Source of the DNA: Rikenellaceae bacterium
Lineage (GTDB): Bacteria > Bacteroidota > Bacteroidia > Bacteroidales > Rikenellaceae
DNA: 64,000 nucleotides
Direction of reading: 5' to 3'
Assembly (NCBI GenBank): GCA_015060115.1
Contig: SUZB01000010.1
Location: forward strand, 1 to 64,000
Shown here: piece by piece, positions 9,270-17,505 of the stretch
How positions within the stretch are numbered: position 1 is the stretch's first letter
Layout of the letters: each line of letters opens with the position of its first letter
Translations under genes and position numbers: made by a program
Notes under the pieces: model-generated
What the model saw: only the letters and a program-made list of their open reading frames with translations
Databases searched by the model: none
Told to the model about the DNA's origin: nothing

Positions 9270-9842
9270 TTACTTGATGCGCTCGTAATACTCACGAGTA
9301 CGAGTATCAACACGAATCTTATCACCAGTGTTGATGAACAAGGGCACCTTGATGGTTGCACCGGTATTTACGGTAGCAGCCTTGAGTGAGTTGGTAGATG
9401 CGGTATCGCCACGAACACCGGGCTCTGTGTAGGTGATCTCCATATCAACGATAGGAGGAAGCTCGGCTGAAAGAACGGTCTCCTTCTCGGTGTGGAACAT
9501 AACCTCAACAATCTGACCGTCGGCCATAAGGTCGGCGTTGTTGATAAGGTTCTTGTCGATGTTGATCTCCTCGAAGGTCTCGGTGTGCATAAAGTGTGCG
9601 CCGAGGTCATCCTCGTAGGTGAACTGATAGGGGCGACGCTCTACGCGCACCTGCTCAATCTTCTGAGATACTGAAGAGAAGGTCTTGTCGAGGACATTAC
9701 CATTCTCAAGGTTCTTGAGCTTTGAGCGCACGAATGCGGGACCCTTACCGGGCTTGCAGTGCTGGAAGTCAACGACAATAAATGTCTTGCCGTCCATCTC
9801 TACGCACATACCAATCTTGATGTCTGATGCTGTAATAGTCAT
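9270..9842 (-). CDS. efp: Translation elongation factor P
   Basis: EF-P relieves ribosome stalling at polyproline stretches. The 190-aa protein has the three-domain EF-P layout: KOW-like domain I with HCKPGKGPAFVRSKLKN, where the Lys after PG is the position modified in other bacteria, then two OB folds ending with GDKIRVDTRTREYYERIK. Length matches the family (about 188 aa). Monocistronic, followed by two hairpins. This proteome has many proline-rich lipoproteins and a proline-rich fusion protein, which fits a need for EF-P. Confidence 0.97.
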   Translation of the reverse strand: MTITASDIKIGMCVEMDGKTFIVVDFQHCKPGKGPAFVRSKLKNLENGNVLDKTFSSVSQKIEQVRVERRPYQFTYEDDLGAHFMHTETFEEINIDKNLINNADLMADGQIVEVMFHTEKETVLSAELPPIVDMEITYTEPGVRGDTASTNSLKAATVNTGATIKVPLFINTGDKIRVDTRTREYYERIK

Positions 9843-9946
9843 AGTGTAATATGTGTTAATTGAATTAAAATCTTGCTAATAAGCGCACAAAGGTAGCAAT
9901 TTTATTCGGAATTAGCAATTTCCGCAGCGTTTTTCTGATATTTAGC

Positions 9947-10501
9947 CTACTCTTTATCGCCCCAAACGGGGTGGTCGGTAGCTATGCCGAGCATTGCGAC
10001 AGCACGCTGAGTAACGCTCATTGCCACTTCCTCGATACTCTCAGGGCAGAAGTAGAATGATGGCGAGGCGGGCACTACGATGCCTCCTGCCTCGGTCAGC
10101 GCCACCATATTGCGCAGATGGATAAGCGAATAAGGCGTTTCGCGCACCACCGCCACAAGCCTACGGCGCTCCTTGAGCATCACATCTGCGGCACGCTCTA
10201 TCAATGTTCGGGACACGCCCTGTGCTATGCGTGCCACAGTGCCCATCGAGGCGGGCACAACGATCATCGCATCCCAACGCGCCGAGCCACTTGCCGGCGA
10301 TGCCCACATATCGCTGTTGGCATAACGCTCTATACGCTCGCTCTCAGGCAGTTGCTCACGCTCTGCCGCTATAACATCCTCGGCGTGGTCGCTAAGGATA
10401 AGTGCGATGCGCTCAACGGAGTTTGAGGCAAGCAACAGCTCCAAGGTCTGGCGGGCATATATTGCACCACTTGCACCTGTTATGGTAACGATAATATTCA
10501 T
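9947..10501 (-). CDS. ubiX: Flavin prenyltransferase UbiX
   Basis: UbiX makes prenylated FMN, the cofactor of UbiD-type decarboxylases. The 184-aa sequence has the N-terminal flavoprotein motif VTITGASGAIYARQTLELL, the SGSARWDAMIVVPASMGTVARIAQG stretch, and VVRETPYSLIHLRNM, all typical of UbiX. It starts 2 bp after the polysaccharide deacetylase gene ends, so the two form an operon. The window has mqnA and mqnE, and a late futalosine-pathway step uses a UbiD-like decarboxylase. A role of this UbiX in menaquinone synthesis is therefore plausible, as inference. Confidence 0.93.
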   Translation of the reverse strand: MNIIVTITGASGAIYARQTLELLLASNSVERIALILSDHAEDVIAAEREQLPESERIERYANSDMWASPASGSARWDAMIVVPASMGTVARIAQGVSRTLIERAADVMLKERRRLVAVVRETPYSLIHLRNMVALTEAGGIVVPASPSFYFCPESIEEVAMSVTQRAVAMLGIATDHPVWGDKE

Positions 10502-10503
10502 AG

Positions 10504-11112
10504 TTAAAGCTCTAATATCTTACAGGTTAGGCCCTTTTCGCGGGCTTTGCGCAGAATGGCTGGCAGGGCATAGCTCATATTGCGGAACGACTTGGCGCTG
10601 TCGTGCAACGACACAATGTCGCCACCACGCAGATCGCGGATAGCACCCCTCAGACAGCTCTTTGGCGACACTGCGCGGTTGTAGTCGCGCGTGAGGATGC
10701 TCCACATCACCACCTTGTAGCGTTGCGCCACAGCACGAAACTGGTTGATGGTGATATTGGCGTATGGTGGTCGGAAGAGCTCGCTATGCACCATATCGGC
10801 AGCAAGGTCTACATCTTCGATGTAGCGCCTTAGCGACATACCCCACCCCTTTTGGTGCGAATAGGTGTGGTTGCCCACCTTGTGGCCACGCTCCAAAATC
10901 ATACGATAGAGGTCGGGATATAGCTCGACATTCTTGCCAAGCACGAAGAATGTAGCCTTGGCATCATAACGGTCGAGTGTCGAGAGTATCCACTCCGTAA
11001 CACCGGGTGTAGGGCCATCGTCGAAGGTTAGATACAAACCTTCGGGATCGTCTATACTCCAAACCATATCTGGATAGATACGCTTTACTATGCCTGGGAC
11101 CTTTATTCTCAT
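10504..11112 (-). CDS. Polysaccharide deacetylase (NodB/CE4 family)
   Basis: A 202-aa carbohydrate esterase with the NodB motif YLTFDDGPTPGVTEWILSTL. The DD pair supplies a catalytic base and a metal ligand. HTYSHQKG supplies the His metal ligands (HxxxH type), and LFRPPYANIT is the third motif. These enzymes remove acetyl groups from peptidoglycan or other N-acetylated glycans. No signal peptide is obvious. A conserved SLHD near residue 175 matches CE4 motif 5. First gene of an operon with ubiX. Confidence 0.93.
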   Translation of the reverse strand: MRIKVPGIVKRIYPDMVWSIDDPEGLYLTFDDGPTPGVTEWILSTLDRYDAKATFFVLGKNVELYPDLYRMILERGHKVGNHTYSHQKGWGMSLRRYIEDVDLAADMVHSELFRPPYANITINQFRAVAQRYKVVMWSILTRDYNRAVSPKSCLRGAIRDLRGGDIVSLHDSAKSFRNMSYALPAILRKAREKGLTCKILEL

Positions 11113-11199
11113 TCTAAAGGTATATTCTACAAATTAGTAAATTAGCTATTCATTTCCGCCACAAAAGTAACTTTTTTTCTCAATTCTAAAAAATATCGT

Positions 11200-11207
11200 T
11201 ATCTTTG
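11200..11207 (+). promoter_or_regulatory. -7 promoter element TATCTTTG
   Basis: TATCTTTG lies 50 bp before the start of the DUF4837-type lipoprotein gene. No good -33 TTTG is seen at the usual distance, so the promoter is only half supported. Confidence 0.5.
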
Positions 11208-11256
11208 TATTGACGAAAAAACAATTTATTTCACGATATTTGCTAAATCTTCAACT

Positions 11257-12240
11257 ATGAAACGAATATTATCTCTACTTATTGTTGTGGCCTCGCTCCT
11301 CGCTGTGGGCTGCGCCACACGCTCAACCACTCCCGACAAGACTACGGCAGGCAAGAGCTACGATATGTTTATCCTTGCCAGCGACGAACTTTGGCAGGGC
11401 GACCTGCGCTTTGCCGTATGCGATGCCTTGGAGGCTGATGCTCCGGGACTTACACGCCCTGAGGGCTACTTTAACATCGTAGATTGGCGCAACCCCGACA
11501 ACGCCACCGCCGTAGACCTTAAGTATGGCAATATTCTGAAGTTGGCTGTTGAGCCAACAATTGTCGAGCCCATATTCAGTGTGGCGCAGAATGTCTATGC
11601 CCGCCCTCAGACTATCGTTACGGCAAAGGCATCATCTGCCGAGGCTCTCACCACTTTTATTAGGGATAATGCAGCCACCCTCCGCGAGATATTCGAGCAG
11701 GCAGAGCGCACACGCAGCAACGCCTACTACAGTGCAGGTGCTGCCGAGCTGCTTATCGAGGACTTTAAGAACCATACTGGCTATGAGATGCTTATCCCCG
11801 CCAACTTCTACAAGGCTAACACGCTCGACAAGAGCCTGTTGTGGTATATCCGCGACTACAAGAACAAGGCGCAGTATATCTTTGCCTTCAAGTACCCCTA
11901 CACCGATGTTTCGGACTTTACGCCCGAGTGGCTGATGCGCACGCTCGACAACAAACTCTCGACAATATCGAGCAAGGGCGCTGTAGGCTCATATATGGGT
12001 GTTAATGAGAGTGGCCCTGCCATCGTTACCGAGCAGAGCATTGCGGGCAAAAAGTGGTATGAGCTGCGTGGCTGGTGGGAGGTCAACAACGACTTTATGG
12101 GTGGCCCATTTGTAAGCTACTCTACGCTCGACGAGGCGACAAACGAGATTACCACCATTATGTTTGCGCTCTACGCCCCTGAGGAGGGTCAGCGCAACCC
12201 CTTACGCGAACTCGAACACCTTATATATACTATAAAGTAG
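11257..12240 (+). CDS. DUF4837-type lipoprotein
   Basis: A 327-aa protein with a lipoprotein signal peptide (LLIVVASLLAVGC, lipobox Cys 19). It has the general sequence character of the Bacteroidetes DUF4837 family (KSYDMFILASDELWQG; GYEMLIPANFYKA). Function is unknown; it should be anchored to the outer or inner membrane facing the periplasm or surface. Transcribed divergently from the deacetylase-ubiX operon. Family assignment is from memory of the sequence pattern and is moderately sure. Confidence 0.75.
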   Translation: MKRILSLLIVVASLLAVGCATRSTTPDKTTAGKSYDMFILASDELWQGDLRFAVCDALEADAPGLTRPEGYFNIVDWRNPDNATAVDLKYGNILKLAVEPTIVEPIFSVAQNVYARPQTIVTAKASSAEALTTFIRDNAATLREIFEQAERTRSNAYYSAGAAELLIEDFKNHTGYEMLIPANFYKANTLDKSLLWYIRDYKNKAQYIFAFKYPYTDVSDFTPEWLMRTLDNKLSTISSKGAVGSYMGVNESGPAIVTEQSIAGKKWYELRGWWEVNNDFMGGPFVSYSTLDEATNEITTIMFALYAPEEGQRNPLRELEHLIYTIK

Positions 12241-12610
12241 AGTTGTTAGTTATTAGTTTTTAGTTATTAGAGAGAGTCATCCTGAGTGTAACGAAGGATC
12301 TCAAGGTCAGCACAACAACCAACCTAATTAATAACTGCGAGATTCTTCACTGCGTTCAGAATGACAAAACAAGAGCAGAAAGAGTTTTTAGAGTTAGTTA
12401 TTAGAGATTTTTTTAAGACAAGTAAGACGAGTAAGACCACTAAGACAAAATGATACTTGACCTCGTAATGGTCTTAAGGTCCTAAGGTCTTATCGGTCCA
12501 AAAAAGTTGTTAGTTGTTAGTTGTTAGAGACTATCAACCTATCCTTAAATTCCCTAAATTCTCTAAACTCCTTAAACTCTCTAAACTCCTTAAACTCTCT
12601 ACACTCCCAA
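12241..12610. repeat. Composite intergenic repeat containing the left arm of a 114-bp inverted pair
   Basis: It contains 'ttagttattag' units, then the 114-bp element (12267-12380), then 9-mers in phase (agacaagta, agacgagta, agaccacta ... ggtcttaag, gtcctaagg). Last come about eight 9-bp units of the 'ctaaactcc/ttaaactct' type (about 12541-12606). No gene in this 419-bp gap. Confidence 0.8.
12267..12380 (+). repeat. 114-bp inverted repeat, left copy
   Basis: This segment is the exact reverse complement of 16068-16181 by base-by-base reading. Internally it is an imperfect palindrome: 'gtcatcctgagtgtaacgaa' at one end pairs with 'ttcactgcgttcagaatgac' at the other. The core resembles a dispersed repeat found in many bacteria. 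It flanks the gene pair at 12660-15854. Confidence 0.9.
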
Positions 12611-12659
12611 CCAATTACATATAAGAAACAAATATTACTAACTTTATAAAACTTGGATT

Positions 12660-13649
12660 ATGAGAATTAGAGACCTTCTTGTGTTGCTTCTGACCGCGTT
12701 TTTCGCTGGTTGCCAGAATGAGCCTACACCTACGCCCAAACCCGAACCTGAGCCACAGCCCGAACCTGAGCCACAGGGCATTATCTTCGAGGCCAACTAC
12801 TCAAGTGGCGCATACTATGGCGACCAATACTCCCCCGGCGTAGATAACTACTTTATCTCGATGTCGGACAATGGCTTCGACGAGAACGGCTATGCTAAGC
12901 CCAACTCAACATACTATCGCCTTGACCTCTACGCTCCTAAGTATGATGGCGAGTGGCAGGAGTATATGCCTCTGCCCTTGGGCGAGTACCACTACGATGC
13001 GGAGGACACCTTTGCCGAGTGGACCTTCTCGGCCGACTACTCGGAGTATGTCAAGAACAATGATAGCGAAACCGAGGCAAAATTGAAGTTCGAGTCTGGC
13101 GTGCTTGTCGTTGGCGAGGAGCAGACAACACTCACCGTTACTATCGAGGGCGAAAAGCACACCGTAATATTCCGTGGCGAGCACATTATCGCCAATGTTG
13201 CGCCCAAGCCGATGGAGAACAGGGAGCTTACTGTTGACCACGCCTACGCCATCTACTATGGCGATAAGTTTACGCCCGACACGGCAGATAACTTCTACCT
13301 CTACCTTAGCGATAAGGGTCTTGACGAGTACGGCTTCGAGCAGGCTGGAGGCTCCTACTACGCCTTTGACCTCTACACCGAGTGTGTCGAGGATATGGTG
13401 CTACCCTACTTCGACTACGCTTGGGACGACAACGACACCCTTGCGGCGGGCACAATCAGCGCCTACTACACCAAGTACTACCGCTACAACGATGAGGGCA
13501 CAGGCTTCGAAGAGAGCGTCTACCCCACTATGGCAACGCTAAGCGTTGCGGAAAGTGGCATCGAGGCCGAGGTATGGTTCGACGAGACCAAACATATCCT
13601 GCACTTCGAGGGCACAGCAACGGTGTACGAAGCCCCCAAAGATGAATAA
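12660..13649 (+). CDS. Surface lipoprotein with two copies of uncharacterised module A
   Basis: A 329-aa predicted lipoprotein (LLVLLLTAFFAGC, Cys 19). The Cys is followed by a Pro/Glu-rich stalk (PTPKPEPEPQPEPEP). Then come two copies of a roughly 130-residue module that starts near YYGDQYSPGVDNYFISMSDNG and YYGDKFTPDTADNFYLYLSD, continues with TYYRLDLY/SYYAFDLY, and ends in a Glu/Lys-His strand (GEKHTVIFRGEH; DETKHILHFEG). The same module occurs in the lipoproteins at 13770, 16352, 53579, 59417 and 60770. No enzymatic motif is seen. A stalked surface or outer-membrane beta-sandwich protein is likely; function unknown. Confidence 0.8.
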   Translation: MRIRDLLVLLLTAFFAGCQNEPTPTPKPEPEPQPEPEPQGIIFEANYSSGAYYGDQYSPGVDNYFISMSDNGFDENGYAKPNSTYYRLDLYAPKYDGEWQEYMPLPLGEYHYDAEDTFAEWTFSADYSEYVKNNDSETEAKLKFESGVLVVGEEQTTLTVTIEGEKHTVIFRGEHIIANVAPKPMENRELTVDHAYAIYYGDKFTPDTADNFYLYLSDKGLDEYGFEQAGGSYYAFDLYTECVEDMVLPYFDYAWDDNDTLAAGTISAYYTKYYRYNDEGTGFEESVYPTMATLSVAESGIEAEVWFDETKHILHFEGTATVYEAPKDE

Positions 13650-13670
13650 TCGTTAAAAAGCAATAAATTA

Positions 13671-13702
13671 TTTGGATTTTTGGCCAAATTTACATACCTT
13701 TG
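13671..13702 (+). promoter_or_regulatory. Promoter of the BACON lipoprotein gene
   Basis: TTTG (13671-13674), 20 bp, TACCTTTG (13695-13702). This places a transcription start near 13709 and supports the ATG at 13770 over the upstream GTG of the ORF track. Confidence 0.7.
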
Positions 13703-13769
13703 TATTAGCTCTACAAAGATGAGTATTCACTAAGTGCACAATAAAAACAACTTAATAATAATTAAAACT

Positions 13770-15854
13770 ATGAGAATTAAACATTTACTCTATCTCTTGC
13801 TCGCATTGCCTTTGGCATTTGTAGCTTGTAATGATCCCGAAGAGCCAAAGCCAGTGGTTGAGGATCCCGTTTTGAATGTTACCGAGACTACTCTCAACTT
13901 CGTAGCTGAGGGTGCTGAGGGTACTATTCACTACTCTGTTGAGAACGCAGTAGAGGGCACTGAGGTTGAGGCTACTTGCGCAGCTGAGTGGGTAACCAAC
14001 CTTACCGTAGCGGAGAACATCACCTTCGTAGTTGAGGCTAACGAGGGCGAGGCTCGTGAGACATCTATCGTTGTTGCTTATGGCGACCTTCAGAAGAGCG
14101 TAGCCGTTAAGCAGGCAGCTAAGGGCGAGGAGCCCAAGCCTGAGTATGCAATGGATGTTAAGCTTGCGGCAGCTCAGCGCTACGCGAGCTCGGAGTATGG
14201 CCTCTCTGACAGCTACTTTGCGTTGGCATTTGCCGATGATACCGAGAATGTTGAGCTCTTCTTGCTCTTGGTAGGCGCTGAGGGCGAGACCGTTCTTGCT
14301 GCTGGCGACTACTCAAGCAACACCGATAGCCTCTTGGCCGAAGAGTGCGAGATGTTCATCTGGGAGCCCGCTGCTGGGTACACCTTCACCGAGGGCGTTG
14401 CATCAGTAGCTGTTGATGGCGACACCTACACTTTCGATATTGAGCTTACCGATGAGGATGCTCTTCTCTACCACTTCACCTACGAGGGCACTGTCCTTGA
14501 TATGGTACCTGCCGAGAAGCCCGCGCCTGAGGCATTTGTTCCCGTAAAGGTTGAGGCTTACCGCGCTGATACTTGGGATTTGGGTAACTTCGAGCTCGAC
14601 CTCTACATCGACGAGAACAACTACCACTCACTCGATATGCAGGATTTGGTTGCTCCTAACGATAAGTACCTCACCGCAGGCCACTACTCTATGGAGGATG
14701 GTAGCGTTACCTCTTGGTCAAACTTTGTTTACAACATCGAGACTGGCGAGGGTGCATTTATCGTAGCTGCCGAGTTAGACCTTACACACAATGCCGATGG
14801 TACATCTACACTCAAGGGCTACTTCGAGTCGGAGTATGGCAACCACTTGGATGTTGACTGGACTGGCGTAATCGCAGGTTTCATCTTTGGCTCATCAGAG
14901 CCTGCTGGAGATAAGGAGTTCACCGCTTCGTTCTTCGGTGGCGAATACTACGAGGGCACTTACAACAACCACAACTACTACTTCGTGCTCTCAGACACTG
15001 TTGTAGATGGTAGCTCACCAACCGAAGGCGCTACATACTACTACTTCGACCTCTACGCCGATGAGCTTACCGATCCTCTGCGCGTAGCTAATGGTGTCTA
15101 CACCTATGACACTACAGATAGCGGCGCATCAGGCACATTCTCATCATCCTACAGTTACGGTTTCTATGCAGCTGGATCAGAGGCTACAGTATGGTACATC
15201 TATGCCGAGGGTAGCAAGGTGACAGTTTCGGACAACAAGATTGTCGCTGAGCTTATCTTGGAGGATGGTTCAAAGCATACTGTAACCTACGAGGGCGATC
15301 TCTCGTTGACAGCATCGTCGGGTGGTGGTGATGATATCTATAGTACACTCACAGGCGACCTTGAGGTAAACTTGAATGGTGCAACGATTATCGCTGATTA
15401 CTACGGCCAGTACTACGATGACTATACCGACAACTACTATGTTTCAATCTACGAGGATTTGGAGAATGGTTCAGGCAAGTACTTTGTCTTCGACCTTTTG
15501 GCCGACTACGCAACAGCCGTTGACTATAGTGGCACATTCTCAGCCTCAGACTACATCGCGCCTAACACCTTCCTCACAGGCTATTTGGATGGTGGTTATT
15601 TGACTGGTAGCTGGTATGCCGAGATTGAGGATGGCACTGTAAGTGGCAATATGGCACCCTTTGTTGGTGGTACTATCAACATCACAATCAACGACGATGG
15701 CTCGAACACCATCACCCTTGACTGCGTTGACGACTTGGGCTACAAGATTACAGGCACTGTCAATGCTATGCCCTACGCTGGTCCACTGAGTGTTTCAAAG
15801 GATACTACGAAACCCTATAAGTCACTGAAACTTCAAAAGAGCGATATTCGCTAA
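13770..15854 (+). CDS. BACON-domain surface lipoprotein (694 aa)
   Basis: Starts at MRIKHLLYLLLALPLAFVAC (lipobox Cys 20). A short Pro/Glu linker leads into one BACON domain (DPVLNVTETTLNFVAEGAEG ... DLQKSVAVKQA). BACON is an Ig-like beta-sandwich common in Bacteroidetes surface proteins. Two diverged repeats follow (from YALSDSYF-like and LGNFELDLYIDE-like strands), then module A (EYYEGTYNNHNYYFVLSD...) and module B (YSTLTGDLEVNLNGATI ... DCVDDLGYKITGTV). The N-terminal 280 bp are nearly identical at the DNA level to those of the 17506 and 19358 genes. A strong promoter precedes it and a terminator follows. Function unknown; probably glycan or surface binding. Confidence 0.85.
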   Translation: MRIKHLLYLLLALPLAFVACNDPEEPKPVVEDPVLNVTETTLNFVAEGAEGTIHYSVENAVEGTEVEATCAAEWVTNLTVAENITFVVEANEGEARETSIVVAYGDLQKSVAVKQAAKGEEPKPEYAMDVKLAAAQRYASSEYGLSDSYFALAFADDTENVELFLLLVGAEGETVLAAGDYSSNTDSLLAEECEMFIWEPAAGYTFTEGVASVAVDGDTYTFDIELTDEDALLYHFTYEGTVLDMVPAEKPAPEAFVPVKVEAYRADTWDLGNFELDLYIDENNYHSLDMQDLVAPNDKYLTAGHYSMEDGSVTSWSNFVYNIETGEGAFIVAAELDLTHNADGTSTLKGYFESEYGNHLDVDWTGVIAGFIFGSSEPAGDKEFTASFFGGEYYEGTYNNHNYYFVLSDTVVDGSSPTEGATYYYFDLYADELTDPLRVANGVYTYDTTDSGASGTFSSSYSYGFYAAGSEATVWYIYAEGSKVTVSDNKIVAELILEDGSKHTVTYEGDLSLTASSGGGDDIYSTLTGDLEVNLNGATIIADYYGQYYDDYTDNYYVSIYEDLENGSGKYFVFDLLADYATAVDYSGTFSASDYIAPNTFLTGYLDGGYLTGSWYAEIEDGTVSGNMAPFVGGTINITINDDGSNTITLDCVDDLGYKITGTVNAMPYAGPLSVSKDTTKPYKSLKLQKSDIR

Positions 15855-15873
15855 ACGATATAGGTTAATGTTG

Positions 15874-15908
15874 GACCGACCGAGAGTAATTCTTGGTCGG
15901 TCTTTTTT
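15874..15908 (+). terminator. Rho-independent terminator
   Basis: GACCGACC (15874-15881) pairs with GGTCGGTC (15895-15902), followed by six T. It ends the BACON lipoprotein gene. Confidence 0.9.
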
Positions 15909-16280
15909 AGTTGTTAGTTTTTAGTTGTTAGAGTTGCGCTCGTTTCGAGCGCAGAGATTTTTTAAGACCGATAAGACCTTAGGACTTTAAGACCATTACG
16001 AGGTCGGGTATCATTTTTTCTTACTGGTCCTACTTGTCTTAAAAAATCTCTAACAACTAACAACTCCTTCTGCTCTTGTTTTGTCATTCTGAACGCAGTG
16101 AAGAATCTCGCAGTTATTAATTAGGTTGGTTGTTGTGCTGACCTTGAGATCCTTCGTTACACTCAGGATGACTCTCTCTAACAACTAAAAACTAACAACT
16201 TTTAGGACCTTAAGACCATTACGAAATCGGTTATCATTTTTTCTTATTGGTCCTACTTGTCTTACTCGTCATAGGGCTCT
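15909..16280. repeat. Composite intergenic repeat containing the right arm of the 114-bp inverted pair
   Basis: It has 'tagttgttagtttttagttg' units, a 'gcgctcgtttcgagcgcaga' palindrome, and 9-mers in phase (aagacctta, ggactttaa, gaccattac, gaggtcggg). The 114-bp element follows in inverted orientation (16068-16181), then another 9-mer block. No gene. Confidence 0.8.
16068..16181 (-). repeat. 114-bp inverted repeat, right copy
   Basis: Exact reverse complement of 12267-12380. The pair encloses about 3.7 kb with two lipoprotein genes and the promoter at 13671. Confidence 0.9.
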
Positions 16281-16294
16281 CTGCCTGCTCCAGT

Positions 16295-16325
16295 TTTGTT
16301 CTTTTCCATTTTTTTTGTATCTTTG
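16295..16325 (+). promoter_or_regulatory. Promoter of the 16352 lipoprotein gene
   Basis: TTTG (16295-16298), 19 bp, TATCTTTG (16318-16325), 26 bp before the ATG. Confidence 0.7.
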
Positions 16326-16351
16326 AAGGTTGTTTGTAATTACTACCAACT

Positions 16352-17341
16352 ATGCGACTACTTTTTGCTTTTATAGCGCTCCTTGCGGTAGCGTGCAACA
16401 GAGGGCACGAAACACCTGAAATTCAATACGATGTCAAGTGCAAGGCCACACACCTTGTGGGCACATATCACGGCTTGGAGCACTCCGAAGCGTACAACTA
16501 CAATATCGTGCTTTCTAACGCCAATGCCGACAGCGACAGCTTTGCGCCCAACGCCTCGTACTACTACTTCGAAATCTACTCCGACATCTACAGCAAGGGT
16601 GGCGAATATATCGACCTCCCCGTAGCGAGCAACACATCGAGGCAGTACCGCTACGACCAATACAGCCGCCACCGCAGTGGTTTCTTCTCGGCCGAGCATA
16701 GCTACGCCATATTTACCGACAACGAGGGCAACACCACACAGGTTGGCTACTCCGAGGGTACACTAACGCTCAATCATAATGGCTCAAGCGTAGAGATCAC
16801 CGCAGAGCTTGTTCTGGAGGACGGCACAACACACTGCGTGAAGTACTCGGGCCCACGCCAATACCACAACCTAACAAACCAACCTTACAGCACACTGCGC
16901 AACGACCTTGAACTAAGCCTCAGCGACACTGCGCTATATACCGAGCACTTGGGGGTGTATACCGAAAGTGTTGATTGTTACTACATTATGCTCTCAGAGG
17001 ATATCAACTTCGAAGATGGCAAGACAATCATACTCGAGCTACTCTTACCCAGCCATAGCGAAGTGCTCTATGGCACATATAACGCCTTCGATAGGGATGC
17101 GAGCTACCCCGAGGAGCTACACTACACCTACTTCCCCGGCACTATTGAGCAGGAGGCACTGCGCGGTGCTTGGTATGTCGAGTTGGTGGGTGGCTCGGTT
17201 GGCTCGGTGATGGCACCTATTATGGGTGGCGAGATAAAAATCTCGGAGGGCGACAACCTCTCAACAATCTTCACTTTTGACTGCTATGACGATGCCTCGA
17301 ACAAGATTTCGGGCATCGTAACCACCTCGACAGCGCTGTAA
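16352..17341 (+). CDS. Surface lipoprotein with modules A and B
   Basis: A 329-aa predicted lipoprotein (RLLFAFIALLAVAC, Cys 15) without a BACON domain. Module A spans roughly residues 30-170 (VGTYHGLEHSEAYNYNIVLS ... SYYYFEIYSD ... GTTHCVKYSG). Module B spans roughly 175-325 (YSTLRNDLELSLSDTALY ... GAWYVELVGGSVGSVMAP ... DCYDDASNKISGIV). The same A-B order is seen in the 13770, 53579, 59417 and 60770 products. Its own promoter lies upstream. Function unknown. Confidence 0.8.
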   Translation: MRLLFAFIALLAVACNRGHETPEIQYDVKCKATHLVGTYHGLEHSEAYNYNIVLSNANADSDSFAPNASYYYFEIYSDIYSKGGEYIDLPVASNTSRQYRYDQYSRHRSGFFSAEHSYAIFTDNEGNTTQVGYSEGTLTLNHNGSSVEITAELVLEDGTTHCVKYSGPRQYHNLTNQPYSTLRNDLELSLSDTALYTEHLGVYTESVDCYYIMLSEDINFEDGKTIILELLLPSHSEVLYGTYNAFDRDASYPEELHYTYFPGTIEQEALRGAWYVELVGGSVGSVMAPIMGGEIKISEGDNLSTIFTFDCYDDASNKISGIVTTSTAL

Positions 17342-17368
17342 CTGAGTGCGACAAACACAAAATTTTGT

Positions 17369-17407
17369 TACTTTTGTTTCGCATTTCGAAAAATATATAT
17401 ATTTTTG
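17369..17407 (+). promoter_or_regulatory. Possible -7 elements upstream of the three-BACON lipoprotein gene
   Basis: TACTTTTG (17369-17376) and TATTTTTG (17400-17407) both fit TAnnTTTG. Neither has a good -33 at 19-21 bp, so it is not clear which is used. Confidence 0.4.
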
Positions 17408-17505
17408 CACCGATAGAGAGGAGTGTGTATGTCTACAGATTTTAGGCTAAGCGCTGCTCCACCCCTAAAGAAAGCAATTTAACAACCTAATAATTAACAT
17501 TTTGT

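Noticed and set aside
12267-16181. Phase-variable promoter inversion
   Set aside because: The arms lie outside both genes and no site-specific recombinase gene is in the window; inversion would not disconnect the promoter at 13671 from its gene. Kept only as a recombination target.
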